From: Pseudacidovorax sp. RU35E
GTDB taxonomy: Bacteria > Pseudomonadota > Gammaproteobacteria > Burkholderiales > Burkholderiaceae_C
NCBI RefSeq assembly: GCF_900156165.1
Contig: NZ_FTMY01000003.1
Location: forward strand, 1 to 64,000
Length of the DNA: 64,000 nucleotides
Reading direction: 5' to 3'
Shown: positions 44,179 through 53,144 of the stretch, one piece after another
Numbering within the stretch: position 1 is the stretch's first letter
Layout: each line of letters begins with the position of its first letter
Notes under the pieces: generated by a model
What the model saw: the letters and a program-made list of their open reading frames with translations, nothing else
The model's database searches: none
Told to the model about the DNA's origin: nothing
Position numbers and translations under genes: made by a program

Positions 44179-45399
44179 TCAGCGCCGTTCCACCGCGAAG
44201 GGCGACAGGCCCAATGCACCGCGCACGGGCAATACAGCCGCCTGGGCCGCGTCACGTGTGGCATAGGGGCCGACCTGCACCTTGTGCGCGCCCGCTTCTT
44301 CGACGATGCGCAGACGGCCGGCCAGCTCCGGCTGGGATGCCGCCACGCGCGCCAGCAGCATCTGCGCCCCTTCGCGCTCGCGGAAAGCGCCGAGCTGCAT
44401 CCATACGCCAGCGGCAATGGCCGACGAGGCAGACGTCGCTGCGCCTGCTGCGGACGGTTGCGACAAACCAGGGGAGGCCGCCGAACCAGACGGCGTTGCG
44501 ACCGGTCCGGCAGGCGTGGCGGGTGCGGCCGCCGCGGGCGCCGGCACGGGCGCGGCCGTCATCGGCGCCAGGGGCGCGACCTCCATGTTGCGGAAACGCG
44601 GCGGCGGCTCGGCGGGCAGTGCAGCGGCGGGAGGGGACTCGGCTGACGCAGGCGCCGCATCGCTGGCGACGGACATGGAAGCCTGCGCCAATCGCCAGAC
44701 CGGCGCGGATGCGGATGTCGCCGACGCGTTCGACGGGACGGCCGCCACCGGCTGCACCCACGCGGTTGGCACGGGCACTGCCTCGGCCCGCAGCGCCGCA
44801 GTGGGCGACGCGGACGCCAGCTGGGTGTCCGATGGGCGCCGCCACGCGCCGGTGCGGATCGCCTCGTTGGTCAATCGCTCGACTTCCACGGGCGCGACGC
44901 CGCGCAGCAGGTCCAGCCGCAGCGCCGCGGTGTAGCTCAGGTCGATGACGCGGTCGTCGCGAAACGGCCCGCGGTCGTTGACGCGCACGATCACTTCCCG
45001 ACCGTTGGCCGGATTGCGCACCCGCGCGTAGCTGGGCAGCGGCATGGTGCGGTGGGCGGCCGTCATGGCGTACATGTCGTAGGGCTCGCCATTGGCGGTG
45101 GCGCGCGCATGGAAGCCCTGGCCGTACCAGGAGGCCAGACCGCGCTCGACCAGCGGCCGGTCGTCGGTGATGGGCGTGTAACTGCGCCCGGCGACGGTGT
45201 AGGGCCGGCTGGTGCCGCCCTCGGCGCGGACGGGCTCGACGCGCGGCTCGGCGTCGGGCGTCTGGGCCAGGCCCGCGGGCGGATTGCGCGGCGGCCCGTC
45301 ACGCGGCGCACTGGCGCAGCCGGCGAGCACGGCGGCGGCACAGGCCGCCGTCCAGGTCGCCCACCGCAACGGCATGCCGACGGGTGCGTGGCCGCGCAT
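44179..45399 (-). CDS. rlpA: RlpA-family septal ring lytic transglycosylase-like lipoprotein with SPOR domain
   Basis: The 406-residue protein starts with a lipoprotein signal (TAACAAAVLAGC, lipobox LAGC). The double-psi barrel follows (about 85-170): GLASWYGQGFHARATANGE, MTAAHRTMPLPSYARVRNPA, and VIVRVNDRGPFRDDRVIDLS, with the catalytic-type Asp. A Pro/Ala/Ser-rich region links to a C-terminal SPOR domain (WMQLGAFREREGAQMLLARV) that binds denuded glycan at the division site. The ATG at 45399, after GAGG, is 7 bp past the glnE stop; a start eight codons later is possible. Confidence 0.92.
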   Translation of the reverse strand: MRGHAPVGMPLRWATWTAACAAAVLAGCASAPRDGPPRNPPAGLAQTPDAEPRVEPVRAEGGTSRPYTVAGRSYTPITDDRPLVERGLASWYGQGFHARATANGEPYDMYAMTAAHRTMPLPSYARVRNPANGREVIVRVNDRGPFRDDRVIDLSYTAALRLDLLRGVAPVEVERLTNEAIRTGAWRRPSDTQLASASPTAALRAEAVPVPTAWVQPVAAVPSNASATSASAPVWRLAQASMSVASDAAPASAESPPAAALPAEPPPRFRNMEVAPLAPMTAAPVPAPAAAAPATPAGPVATPSGSAASPGLSQPSAAGAATSASSAIAAGVWMQLGAFREREGAQMLLARVAASQPELAGRLRIVEEAGAHKVQVGPYATRDAAQAAVLPVRGALGLSPFAVERR

Positions 45400-45406
45400 G
45401 TCCGCC

Positions 45407-48244
45407 TCAGCCAAAGACCGCCTCCCACAGCGACAGCATGGCGGCGCGCTCGCGGGCTGCCAGCTCGGGCGGCACCTGCGTGGGCGCTTCGTCCAGGCGC
45501 GCGCGGTGCTGCAGGCGGCGCAGCTCGCGATAGGCATCGCCGGCGGCATGCCCCACGCCCGCCGGCAACAGGCCGGCGGCCTCCGCACGCTGAAGCAGCG
45601 CGATGTTTCCCACGTTGTCCAGCAGCGCCGGCACCTCGCCCGAATGCGCCAGCACCAGGTACTGCACAGCGAATTCCGCATCCACCATGCCGCCCGCGCT
45701 GTGCTTGACGTCGAAACGGCCGGCACGAACAGGATGGGCGGCGCGAACCTTCTCGCGCATCGCCACGATCTGCTGCCGCAAGGCGGCGCGGTCGCGCGGC
45801 GCGGCAATGACCGCATGCCGCACCCCATTGAAGCGCGCGCCCAGCTCGACGCTGCCCAGCACGAAACGGGCGCGCGTCATGGCCTGGTGTTCCCAGGTCC
45901 AGGCGGTGTTGCTGCCGCGACCCAGCTGGTATTTCTCGTAGGCGTCGAAGGTGATGGTCAGCAGGCCGGAGTTGCCGTTGGGCCGAAGCGCGGTGTCGAT
46001 CTCGAACAGGTCGCCCTCGCGCGTCTTGATGGTCAGCCAGTTGATGAGCTTGCGCACGTAAGCGGCGTAGACCTCGGGTGCCCGCTCGTCCTCGTCTTCA
46101 TAGACGAAGACGATGTCCAGGTCGCTGCCATAGCCCAGCTCCTTGCCGCCCAGCTTGCCGTAGCCGATCACGGCGAAGCGTGGCAGCTCGGCGTGCCGGT
46201 TGCGCACATGCGGCCAGCACCAGCGCGCGGTGATGGCCAGCACGGTGTCGGCCAGCGCACTCAGGTCGTCGGCCACCTGCTCCACCGTCAGCCGGCCTTC
46301 GAGGTCGCGCGCCAGGATGCGGAAGACCTCGGCATGGTGGGCGCGACGCAGCAGGTTCATCAGCGCCTCCTCGTCGGCCTCGCCGGTGCGCGAGAGCGAA
46401 CGGTGGCGGGCCTCCAGTTCGGCGTCGAACTCGATGGCCGAGAAGCGCGCGGCCAGCATGTCGGGGCTGGCGAGCTCGTCGATGACGCCGGGGTGCTGCA
46501 GCAGGTAGCGCGCCGGCCACTTGGCGGCACCCAGCAGGCGCAGCAGCCGCTCGTGCACGCCGGGGCGTTCCACCAGCAGCGCCAGATAGCTCTCGCGGCG
46601 CAGCAGGGGCTCGATCCAGTCGGCCCAGCGCAGGGCGGCATCGACCGGATGGGCGCAGCGGTCGCCTGCGGTCGAGGCCTCGGACTCCTCCAGCCAGCGG
46701 CCGGTGCGGATCACCAGCTGACGCAGCCGCGCGCGGGCCTCGTCGCGCAGGGCGGTGATGCGCGGGTTGTCGGCCCACTGGCGCACGCGCTCGGCGAAGG
46801 GCGCGGGCAGGCTGGCCAGCAGCTCGCCCAGGTCCTGTGGCGCCGCGCGCTGGCCGGCGCCGCCGCGCTGGCAGCTGCCGCCGCTGCAGCGCTTTTCGCC
46901 GCCGAGCAGGGTGTCGAATTCCTGCGCGACGAACTCGCGGTAGGTGTCCAGCTTTTCGAGGAAGGCGCAGCAGTCCGGAAAGCCCAGCGTGGCGGATATC
47001 CAGCGCAGGTCGTCGTCTGCCACGGGCAGCATGTGGGTCTGCTGGTCGTCCAGGTACTGGATGCGGTGCTCCACCTGGCGCAGGAATCGGTAGGCGCGGT
47101 CCAGCTCGTCGGCGGTGGCCTGGGGCATGAGGCCGGCGCGCGCCAGGCGCTGCAGGGCGTCCAGCGTGGGCCGGGTGCGCAGCTCGGGAAACTGCCCGCC
47201 GCGCACCACCTGCAGCAGCTGGACGATGAATTCGATCTCGCGGATGCCACCGCGCGAGAGCTTGACGTCGTTGGCCCGCTCGGGCCGGCCGGCGCTGCGA
47301 CGCATGGCCTGCTCCCGGATCTGGCGGTGCAGCGAACGCAGCGCGTCGAACACGCTGTAGTCCAGGTAGCGGCGGAAGACGAAGGGCAGCACCACGCCGC
47401 GCAGGGCCTGGGCGCTGCCCGATTCGATGGCGGCCGTAGGCGCGACCACGCGGCTCTTGAGCCAGGCGAAGCGCTCCCATTCGCGGCCCTGGACCTGGAA
47501 GTACTCTTCCAGCGCATCGAGCGAGACCACGCTGGGCCCCGAGTTGCCGTTGGGCCGCAGCGCCAGGTCGACGCGGAAGACGAAGCCGTGCTCGGTGGTG
47601 TCGCCCACCAGCTGGTAGATGCGCTTGACCGCGCGGCCGAAGTAATCCTGGTTGGCGATGCTGCCGCGGCCCTGGGCGTCGCCGGCGGTGTCGCCGTCCT
47701 GGTCGTACAGGTAGATGAGGTCGATGTCGCTGGAGACGTTGAGCTCGCGCGCCCCCAGCTTGCCCATGCCGACGATCCACAGCTGCGCCCGCTGGCCGCC
47801 GGCGGTGCGCGGCGCACCGTGCACGGCGTCGAGTTCGGCGCAGGCCTCACGGGCGGCGGTGTCGAGGGCGAACTCGGCCAGTTCGGTGACCGCCTGCAGC
47901 ACTTCCTCGAGCGGGGCGCCCTCGTCGCAGTCGCGGGCGATCAGTCGCTCCATGACCAGCTGGCGAACGATGCGCAGCGCATCGCCCGTAGGTCGGCCGG
48001 CCGCGCGCAATGCAGCGAGCGCGGCCTCCATGTAAGGTCGGCGCGGCGCGCCCGGCGGCAGGAGTGGGAGTTCGTCCGCATAGCGCCGACGCAGCCGCTG
48101 GACAAAACGCGAGCCCGACGAAAGCCCTCGCGAGGCCGGCATGGCGGCCGACGCATCGGCATGCGACGCATGCTCCGAAATCGGACGGTTTGATGGGCCT
48201 TCTCCGCCGGCCGGCTCGGAACCGGGCCAGGGGCGGACGGTCAT
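45407..48244 (-). CDS. glnE: Bifunctional [glutamate-ammonia-ligase] adenylyltransferase / adenylyl-L-tyrosine phosphorylase
   Basis: The 945-residue enzyme attaches and removes AMP on glutamine synthetase and so links nitrogen status to glutamine supply. Both nucleotidyltransferase halves are present: the N-terminal active site around NVSSDIDLIYLYDQDGDT (removal) and the C-terminal one around GYGSDLDIVFVYEDEDER (attachment). SRGGIREIEFIVQLLQVVRG and KHSAGGMVDAEFAVQYL are hallmarks. I chose ATG 48244 (MTVRPWPGSE), which gives the usual length; an ATG at 48271 would overlap the divergent start. It is followed by rlpA. Confidence 0.95.
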   Translation of the reverse strand: MTVRPWPGSEPAGGEGPSNRPISEHASHADASAAMPASRGLSSGSRFVQRLRRRYADELPLLPPGAPRRPYMEAALAALRAAGRPTGDALRIVRQLVMERLIARDCDEGAPLEEVLQAVTELAEFALDTAAREACAELDAVHGAPRTAGGQRAQLWIVGMGKLGARELNVSSDIDLIYLYDQDGDTAGDAQGRGSIANQDYFGRAVKRIYQLVGDTTEHGFVFRVDLALRPNGNSGPSVVSLDALEEYFQVQGREWERFAWLKSRVVAPTAAIESGSAQALRGVVLPFVFRRYLDYSVFDALRSLHRQIREQAMRRSAGRPERANDVKLSRGGIREIEFIVQLLQVVRGGQFPELRTRPTLDALQRLARAGLMPQATADELDRAYRFLRQVEHRIQYLDDQQTHMLPVADDDLRWISATLGFPDCCAFLEKLDTYREFVAQEFDTLLGGEKRCSGGSCQRGGAGQRAAPQDLGELLASLPAPFAERVRQWADNPRITALRDEARARLRQLVIRTGRWLEESEASTAGDRCAHPVDAALRWADWIEPLLRRESYLALLVERPGVHERLLRLLGAAKWPARYLLQHPGVIDELASPDMLAARFSAIEFDAELEARHRSLSRTGEADEEALMNLLRRAHHAEVFRILARDLEGRLTVEQVADDLSALADTVLAITARWCWPHVRNRHAELPRFAVIGYGKLGGKELGYGSDLDIVFVYEDEDERAPEVYAAYVRKLINWLTIKTREGDLFEIDTALRPNGNSGLLTITFDAYEKYQLGRGSNTAWTWEHQAMTRARFVLGSVELGARFNGVRHAVIAAPRDRAALRQQIVAMREKVRAAHPVRAGRFDVKHSAGGMVDAEFAVQYLVLAHSGEVPALLDNVGNIALLQRAEAAGLLPAGVGHAAGDAYRELRRLQHRARLDEAPTQVPPELAARERAAMLSLWEAVFG

Positions 48245-48269
48245 AATTTCCGACACAGCGCGATCCTTC

Positions 48270-51200
48270 ATGAATGTCACGACGCCATCTCCTCCACGTC
48301 TGCTCAGGATCGCAGCTGCCGCAGCACGCTGGCTGCTGGCCCTGGTGGTGGCCGGCTGGTTGCTCGTCGGCCTGTGCGTCGTCGTCCTACACGCGTGGAT
48401 TGTGCCGCGGATCGGCGAGTGGCGCGGCGCACTGGAGGTGCAAGCCAGCCGTCTCGCAGGGGTACCCGTTCGCATCGGCTCGCTCCAGGCGTACTCCAGG
48501 AGCCTGTTTCCGACCTTCGAGCTGCACGACGTCGTGCTGGAAGACCCTGGCCGCGGCGAGGCGTTGCGGCTGGCGCGCGTGGTGGCCAGCGTGTCGCCGC
48601 GCTCGCTGTGGCACCGCGGTTTCGAGCAGCTCTACATCGAGCGGCCCGAACTCGCCGTGCGGCGCGGCGCCGATGGCCGGCTGCGCATCGCCGGCGTGGT
48701 GCTCAACCCCGACGACCGCAAGGACGACAGCCCGGGCGCCGACTGGCTCTTCTCCCAACGCGAGGTGGTGGTCGAGCACGGCACCGTGCGCTGGACCGAC
48801 GAGACGCGCACGGCGCCGATGCTCACGCTGTCCGACGTGCGCTTCGTGGTGCGCAACGGCGTGCGCAGCCATGCGATGCGCCTGGACGCGACGCCGCCCG
48901 ACGGTTGGGGCCAGCGCTTTTCCATCAGCGGCCGCTTTCGGCAGCCGCTGCTGAGCCTGCGCAGCGGCGACTGGCGCGACTGGACCGGCCAGCTCTACGC
49001 CGACCTTCCCTTCATCGACGTCACACGGCTGGGCCAGTACGTCAAGCTCGACGCCCGCATCCGCGAGGGGGAGGGAGCGGTGCGGGCCTGGATCGACGTG
49101 GAGTCGGGACGCGCCGTCGGCGGTGCGGCCGATCTGGCGCTCAAGCGCATCGACGCCGTGCTCGGCGCGCAGCTCGAGCCGCTGCAGCTGCGCGACCTGA
49201 CCGGCCGCCTGTCGGTGCGCGCCACGGACGCGCTGTTCGAGTTCTCCACCCAGAACCTGCAATTCGCCACCGGAGACGGACAGCGCTGGCCCGGCGGCAA
49301 TTTCTGGCTGCGCACGCAGCCCGCCAACGGCCGCACCCCCGAAAGCGGCGCCCTGCGCGCGGACCAGCTCGACTTGGGTGCGATGGCGCTCATCGCCGAC
49401 CGCCTGCCCATCGGCAGCCAGGTGCGGCGCCTGCTGGCGGTACGGGCGCCACGCGGCCTGCTCGAACACATCGAGGGCAGCTGGCAGGGCCCGGCCGATT
49501 CGCCCACGCGCTACCAGGCCCGGCTGCGCGTGAAGGGTCTGGCGGTGGCCGCGGACGCACGCAATGCCACCCCCGACGGCCACCATCCCGGCTCGCCGGG
49601 GCTGCGCGGCCTGGACGCCGAGGTGGACCTGAACCAGGACGGCGGCACGGCGCAGCTGCAGATCCGCAATGGCGCGGTCGACGTGCCCGGCGTGTTCGAG
49701 GAGCCGTCGGTGCCGGTGGACCGGCTCGACACCACCGTGCGCTGGAGCCACAAGGGCGAGGACATCGAGGTGCAGCTGCCCGACCTGCGCCTGGTCAATG
49801 CCGATGCGGAGGGCAGCGCCCAGATCCGCTGGCGCACGGGCGATCCGGCGCCCACCGGGCCGGGCCGCTTTCCGGGCGTGCTCGACCTCACCGCCCAACT
49901 CACCCGCGCCGACGGCACCCGGGTGCACCGCTACCTGCCGCTGGGCATACCGGCCGAGACGCGGCATTACGTGCGCGACGCCGTGGTCAAGGGCCGCGCC
50001 AGCGACGTGCAGTTCCGCATCCGCGGCGACCTGCACCATGTGCCGTCGATGGCGCCGCAGGACGCCTTCCACATCACGGCCCAGGTGCAGGACGTGCAGT
50101 TCAATTACGTGCCGCATGTGCCCGCGGGCCAGGCGGCCTGGCCGGGCGTGACCGGGCTGTCGGGCCAACTGGTGTTCGACCGGCAGACGATGCAGGTGCT
50201 GAACGCCCGTGGACGCATGGCAGGTGCGCCGGCCATCGAGCTGGTCAAGGGCGAGGCGCGGATCCCCGACCTCGCGCAGGCGCCACACCTGCTGCTGCAG
50301 CTGCAGGCGCGCGGGCCGGTGGCCGACCTGCTTCGCCAGGGCGCGCCGCTCACCGGCGACGCCCGCAGCTTCATCGCGGGCATCGAGGCGGGCGGCAATG
50401 CCGACTACCGTTTCGACATGGACATGCCGCTCGCGCACATGGACCAGACGCAGGTCAAGGCCAGCGTGGTGCTGCCCGGCAACGACGTGCGGCTGGTGCC
50501 GCATTCGCCGCCCTTCACGCAGGTCAAGGGCACGCTGCAGTTCACCGACAGCGGCTTCTCGCTGGCAGGCATTCAGGCCCAGCTGGCGGGTGGCCCGATC
50601 CGCATCGAGGGCCAGGGCGGCTTTGGCAACAAGCCGCTGTCCCTCAAGGCCCAGGGCCGCTTCACGGCCGAAGGCCTTCGCACGGTGGAAAGCCAGCCTG
50701 AACTCAACGGCCTGGCTGGCCGGCTGCAGGGTGGCAGCAGCTACACGGCCAGCCTGCAACTGCAGGGCGGCGTGCCCGACTTCCAGTTCGAGAGCAGTCT
50801 GGAGGGTCTGGGCATGGATCTTCCAGCGCCCCTGGGCAAGTCTCCCGAATCGACGCGTCCTCTTCGCCTGTCACTGCGCCAGGCGGAGGAAGCACGCCGC
50901 GGCCGCACCGAGACCATCGACGTGCGCCTGGGCGACGTGGCGTCGGCCCAGTACGTGCGCGACCTGGACACGCCCCAGCCGACGGTCGTTCGTGGCGCGC
51001 TGCGCATCGGCACCGCTGTCGCCGGCTCGAAGACCCTGCCTGCCACCGGCGTGCTGGCGCAGATCCACCTGGACGACATCGACGTGGACGCCTGGCGCGC
51101 CCTGGCCACGCAGAAGGCACCGGCTGCCCCGGCCACGCCCGCGCCACCGGGCACCGCCCGGGCGGTGGCCGCCTCGCCCTGGCTGCCGAACCGCGTCGCG

Positions 51201-52313
51201 CTGCAGGCCGGCCGTCTGCAGGTGGCCGGCCGCACGCTGCACGAGCTCGCCGTGGACGGCACCATCGAAGGCAACCTCTACAAGGCCAAGGTGCAGGCGC
51301 GCGAGCTGAGCGGCAACATCGAGTTCCGCGACCAGGCGCCGGCGCAGGTGAAGGCGCGTCTGGCCTATCTGCGCATCGCGCCGGGCGAATCGCGCGAGCA
51401 GGTCGAATCGCTGCTCGACACTGCGCCGCCCGAGGACCTGCCGGCGCTGGACGTGGTGGTGGACGACCTGGAGCTGCTGGGCCGCCACCTGGGCCGCGCC
51501 GAGGTCGTGGCCGCCACGCAGGCGGCCGACGGCGGGCGCCGCGAATGGCGGCTCGACAAGCTGGCCTTCACGCTGCCCGAGGCCCGGCTGGACGCCAAGG
51601 GCCGCTGGGCCCCGCCCAGCTCGGCCGGCGCCAAGCGCCGCATGACGCTGGACTTCACCCTCGACATGGACGACGCCGGCGCCCTGCTGGGCCGCTTCGG
51701 CATGCCCGGCGTGCTTGCCTCGGGCAAGGGCCGGCTGGGCGGCAACGTCGACTGGCAGGGCTCGCCCTTCGATCTGGACGTGGCCTCGCTGGACGGCAAC
51801 CTGCACCTGGATGTCACCAGCGGCCAGTTCCTCAAGGCCGAACCCGGCATCGCCAAGCTGCTGGGCGTGATCAACCTGCAGGCCCTGCCGCGCCGGTTGA
51901 CGCTGGACTTCCGCGACCTGTTCAGCGCCGGCTTCGCCTTCGACCAGATCCGTGGCGATGCACGCATCGCCCGGGGGATCGCCAGCACCAACAACCTGCA
52001 GATGAAGGGCGTGAACGCCGCCGTCTTCATGGACGGTTCGGCCGACATCGCCCACGAGACGCAGCAGCTGCGCGTGGTGGTGATCCCCGAGATCAATGCC
52101 GGGACGGCCGCGCTGGTGGCCACGGCCATCAACCCGGCCGTCGGGCTGGGCACGTTCCTGGCGCAGATGGTGCTGAGCCGCCCGCTGGTGGCCGCCACGA
52201 CGCAGGAATTCCTCATCGACGGCACCTGGACCGATCCGCGCGTGGTCAAGGTGCCGCGCGCGGCCGGGCCGCGTGGCGTCGGCGCCGTCAACGACAACGA
52301 GGCCAAACCATGA
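48270..52313 (+). CDS. yhdP: YhdP-family AsmA-like envelope protein
   Basis: The 1347-residue protein has a single N-terminal helix (AARWLLALVVAGWLLVGLCVV) and a huge periplasmic part of repeating beta structure, with DUF3971 and AsmA-like C-terminal domains (a late LLGVINLQALPRRLTLDFRD and FAFDQIRGDARIARGIASTN). Members form bridges across the periplasm that carry phospholipid to the outer membrane. Start ATG 48270 lies next to the divergent glnE start. Its stop overlaps the nitrilase-family ATG (ATGA at 52310-52313). Confidence 0.93.
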   Translation: MNVTTPSPPRLLRIAAAAARWLLALVVAGWLLVGLCVVVLHAWIVPRIGEWRGALEVQASRLAGVPVRIGSLQAYSRSLFPTFELHDVVLEDPGRGEALRLARVVASVSPRSLWHRGFEQLYIERPELAVRRGADGRLRIAGVVLNPDDRKDDSPGADWLFSQREVVVEHGTVRWTDETRTAPMLTLSDVRFVVRNGVRSHAMRLDATPPDGWGQRFSISGRFRQPLLSLRSGDWRDWTGQLYADLPFIDVTRLGQYVKLDARIREGEGAVRAWIDVESGRAVGGAADLALKRIDAVLGAQLEPLQLRDLTGRLSVRATDALFEFSTQNLQFATGDGQRWPGGNFWLRTQPANGRTPESGALRADQLDLGAMALIADRLPIGSQVRRLLAVRAPRGLLEHIEGSWQGPADSPTRYQARLRVKGLAVAADARNATPDGHHPGSPGLRGLDAEVDLNQDGGTAQLQIRNGAVDVPGVFEEPSVPVDRLDTTVRWSHKGEDIEVQLPDLRLVNADAEGSAQIRWRTGDPAPTGPGRFPGVLDLTAQLTRADGTRVHRYLPLGIPAETRHYVRDAVVKGRASDVQFRIRGDLHHVPSMAPQDAFHITAQVQDVQFNYVPHVPAGQAAWPGVTGLSGQLVFDRQTMQVLNARGRMAGAPAIELVKGEARIPDLAQAPHLLLQLQARGPVADLLRQGAPLTGDARSFIAGIEAGGNADYRFDMDMPLAHMDQTQVKASVVLPGNDVRLVPHSPPFTQVKGTLQFTDSGFSLAGIQAQLAGGPIRIEGQGGFGNKPLSLKAQGRFTAEGLRTVESQPELNGLAGRLQGGSSYTASLQLQGGVPDFQFESSLEGLGMDLPAPLGKSPESTRPLRLSLRQAEEARRGRTETIDVRLGDVASAQYVRDLDTPQPTVVRGALRIGTAVAGSKTLPATGVLAQIHLDDIDVDAWRALATQKAPAAPATPAPPGTARAVAASPWLPNRVALQAGRLQVAGRTLHELAVDGTIEGNLYKAKVQARELSGNIEFRDQAPAQVKARLAYLRIAPGESREQVESLLDTAPPEDLPALDVVVDDLELLGRHLGRAEVVAATQAADGGRREWRLDKLAFTLPEARLDAKGRWAPPSSAGAKRRMTLDFTLDMDDAGALLGRFGMPGVLASGKGRLGGNVDWQGSPFDLDVASLDGNLHLDVTSGQFLKAEPGIAKLLGVINLQALPRRLTLDFRDLFSAGFAFDQIRGDARIARGIASTNNLQMKGVNAAVFMDGSADIAHETQQLRVVVIPEINAGTAALVATAINPAVGLGTFLAQMVLSRPLVAATTQEFLIDGTWTDPRVVKVPRAAGPRGVGAVNDNEAKP

Positions 52314-53128
52314 AGATCGCCGCCATCCAGATGGTCTCGGGCACCGTGCGCGAGGACAACCTTGCGCGCGCCCGCCTGCTGCTGGCCCAGGCCGCAGAGG
52401 CGGGGGCCGAGCTGGCCACCCTGCCCGAGTACTTCTGCCTCATGGGCCAGCGCGACACCGACAAACTGCCACTGCGCGAGGCGCCCGGCCATGGTCCGGT
52501 GCAGGAATTCCTGGCCGGCTGCGCGCGCGAGTTCGGCCTGTGGATCGTGGGCGGCACACTGCCCGTGCAGGCGCACGACGAGGCGCATGTGTTCAACACC
52601 TCGCTGGCCTATGCGCCGACGGGCGAATGCGTGGCGCGCTACGACAAGATCCATCTCTTCTGCTTCGACAACGGCCGCGAGCGCTATGACGAGTCGCGCG
52701 TGATCGCGCCTGGCGGCACGCCCAGGCTGTTCGAGCTGCCTTCGCGCGACGGCCACCGCTGGAAGGTGGGTCTCTCGGTCTGCTACGACCTGCGCTTTCC
52801 CGAGCTCTACCGCCAGCTCTCGGCGCAGGGCGCGGAGCTGCTTCTGGTGCCTGCCGCCTTCACCCACACCACGGGCCAGGCCCACTGGGAGCTGCTGCTG
52901 CGCGCCCGCGCCGTCGAGAACCTGGCCTTCGTGGCCGCGCCGGCCCAGGGCGGGCGGCATGAGAACGGCCGGCGCACCTGGGGACAGACGCTGGTGGCCG
53001 AACCCTGGGGCCAGCTGCTGGCCGAGCGACGCGACGAGGGCGAAGGCGTGGTGATCGCCGAGCTGGACATCGCCCGCCTGCGCGCCTGCCGCGAGCAGCT
53101 GCCGGCGCTCGGCCACCGCGTGTTGTGA
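52310..53128 (+). CDS. Carbon-nitrogen hydrolase (nitrilase superfamily; Nit2/omega-amidase-like)
   Basis: The 272-residue enzyme has the Glu-Lys-Cys triad: LPEYFCLM (Glu near residue 40), YDKIHLFCFD (Lys near 110), and LSVCYDLRFPELYR (Cys near 155). This set with DLRFPE matches the bacterial branch near Nit1/Nit2, which hydrolyse deaminated glutathione or omega-amides as metabolite repair. It is coupled to yhdP (ATGA), as is common in this order. Followed after 16 bp by a sensor kinase gene. Confidence 0.93.
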   Translation: MKIAAIQMVSGTVREDNLARARLLLAQAAEAGAELATLPEYFCLMGQRDTDKLPLREAPGHGPVQEFLAGCAREFGLWIVGGTLPVQAHDEAHVFNTSLAYAPTGECVARYDKIHLFCFDNGRERYDESRVIAPGGTPRLFELPSRDGHRWKVGLSVCYDLRFPELYRQLSAQGAELLLVPAAFTHTTGQAHWELLLRARAVENLAFVAAPAQGGRHENGRRTWGQTLVAEPWGQLLAERRDEGEGVVIAELDIARLRACREQLPALGHRVL

Positions 53129-53144
53129 GCGCAGCCCTTTTCCG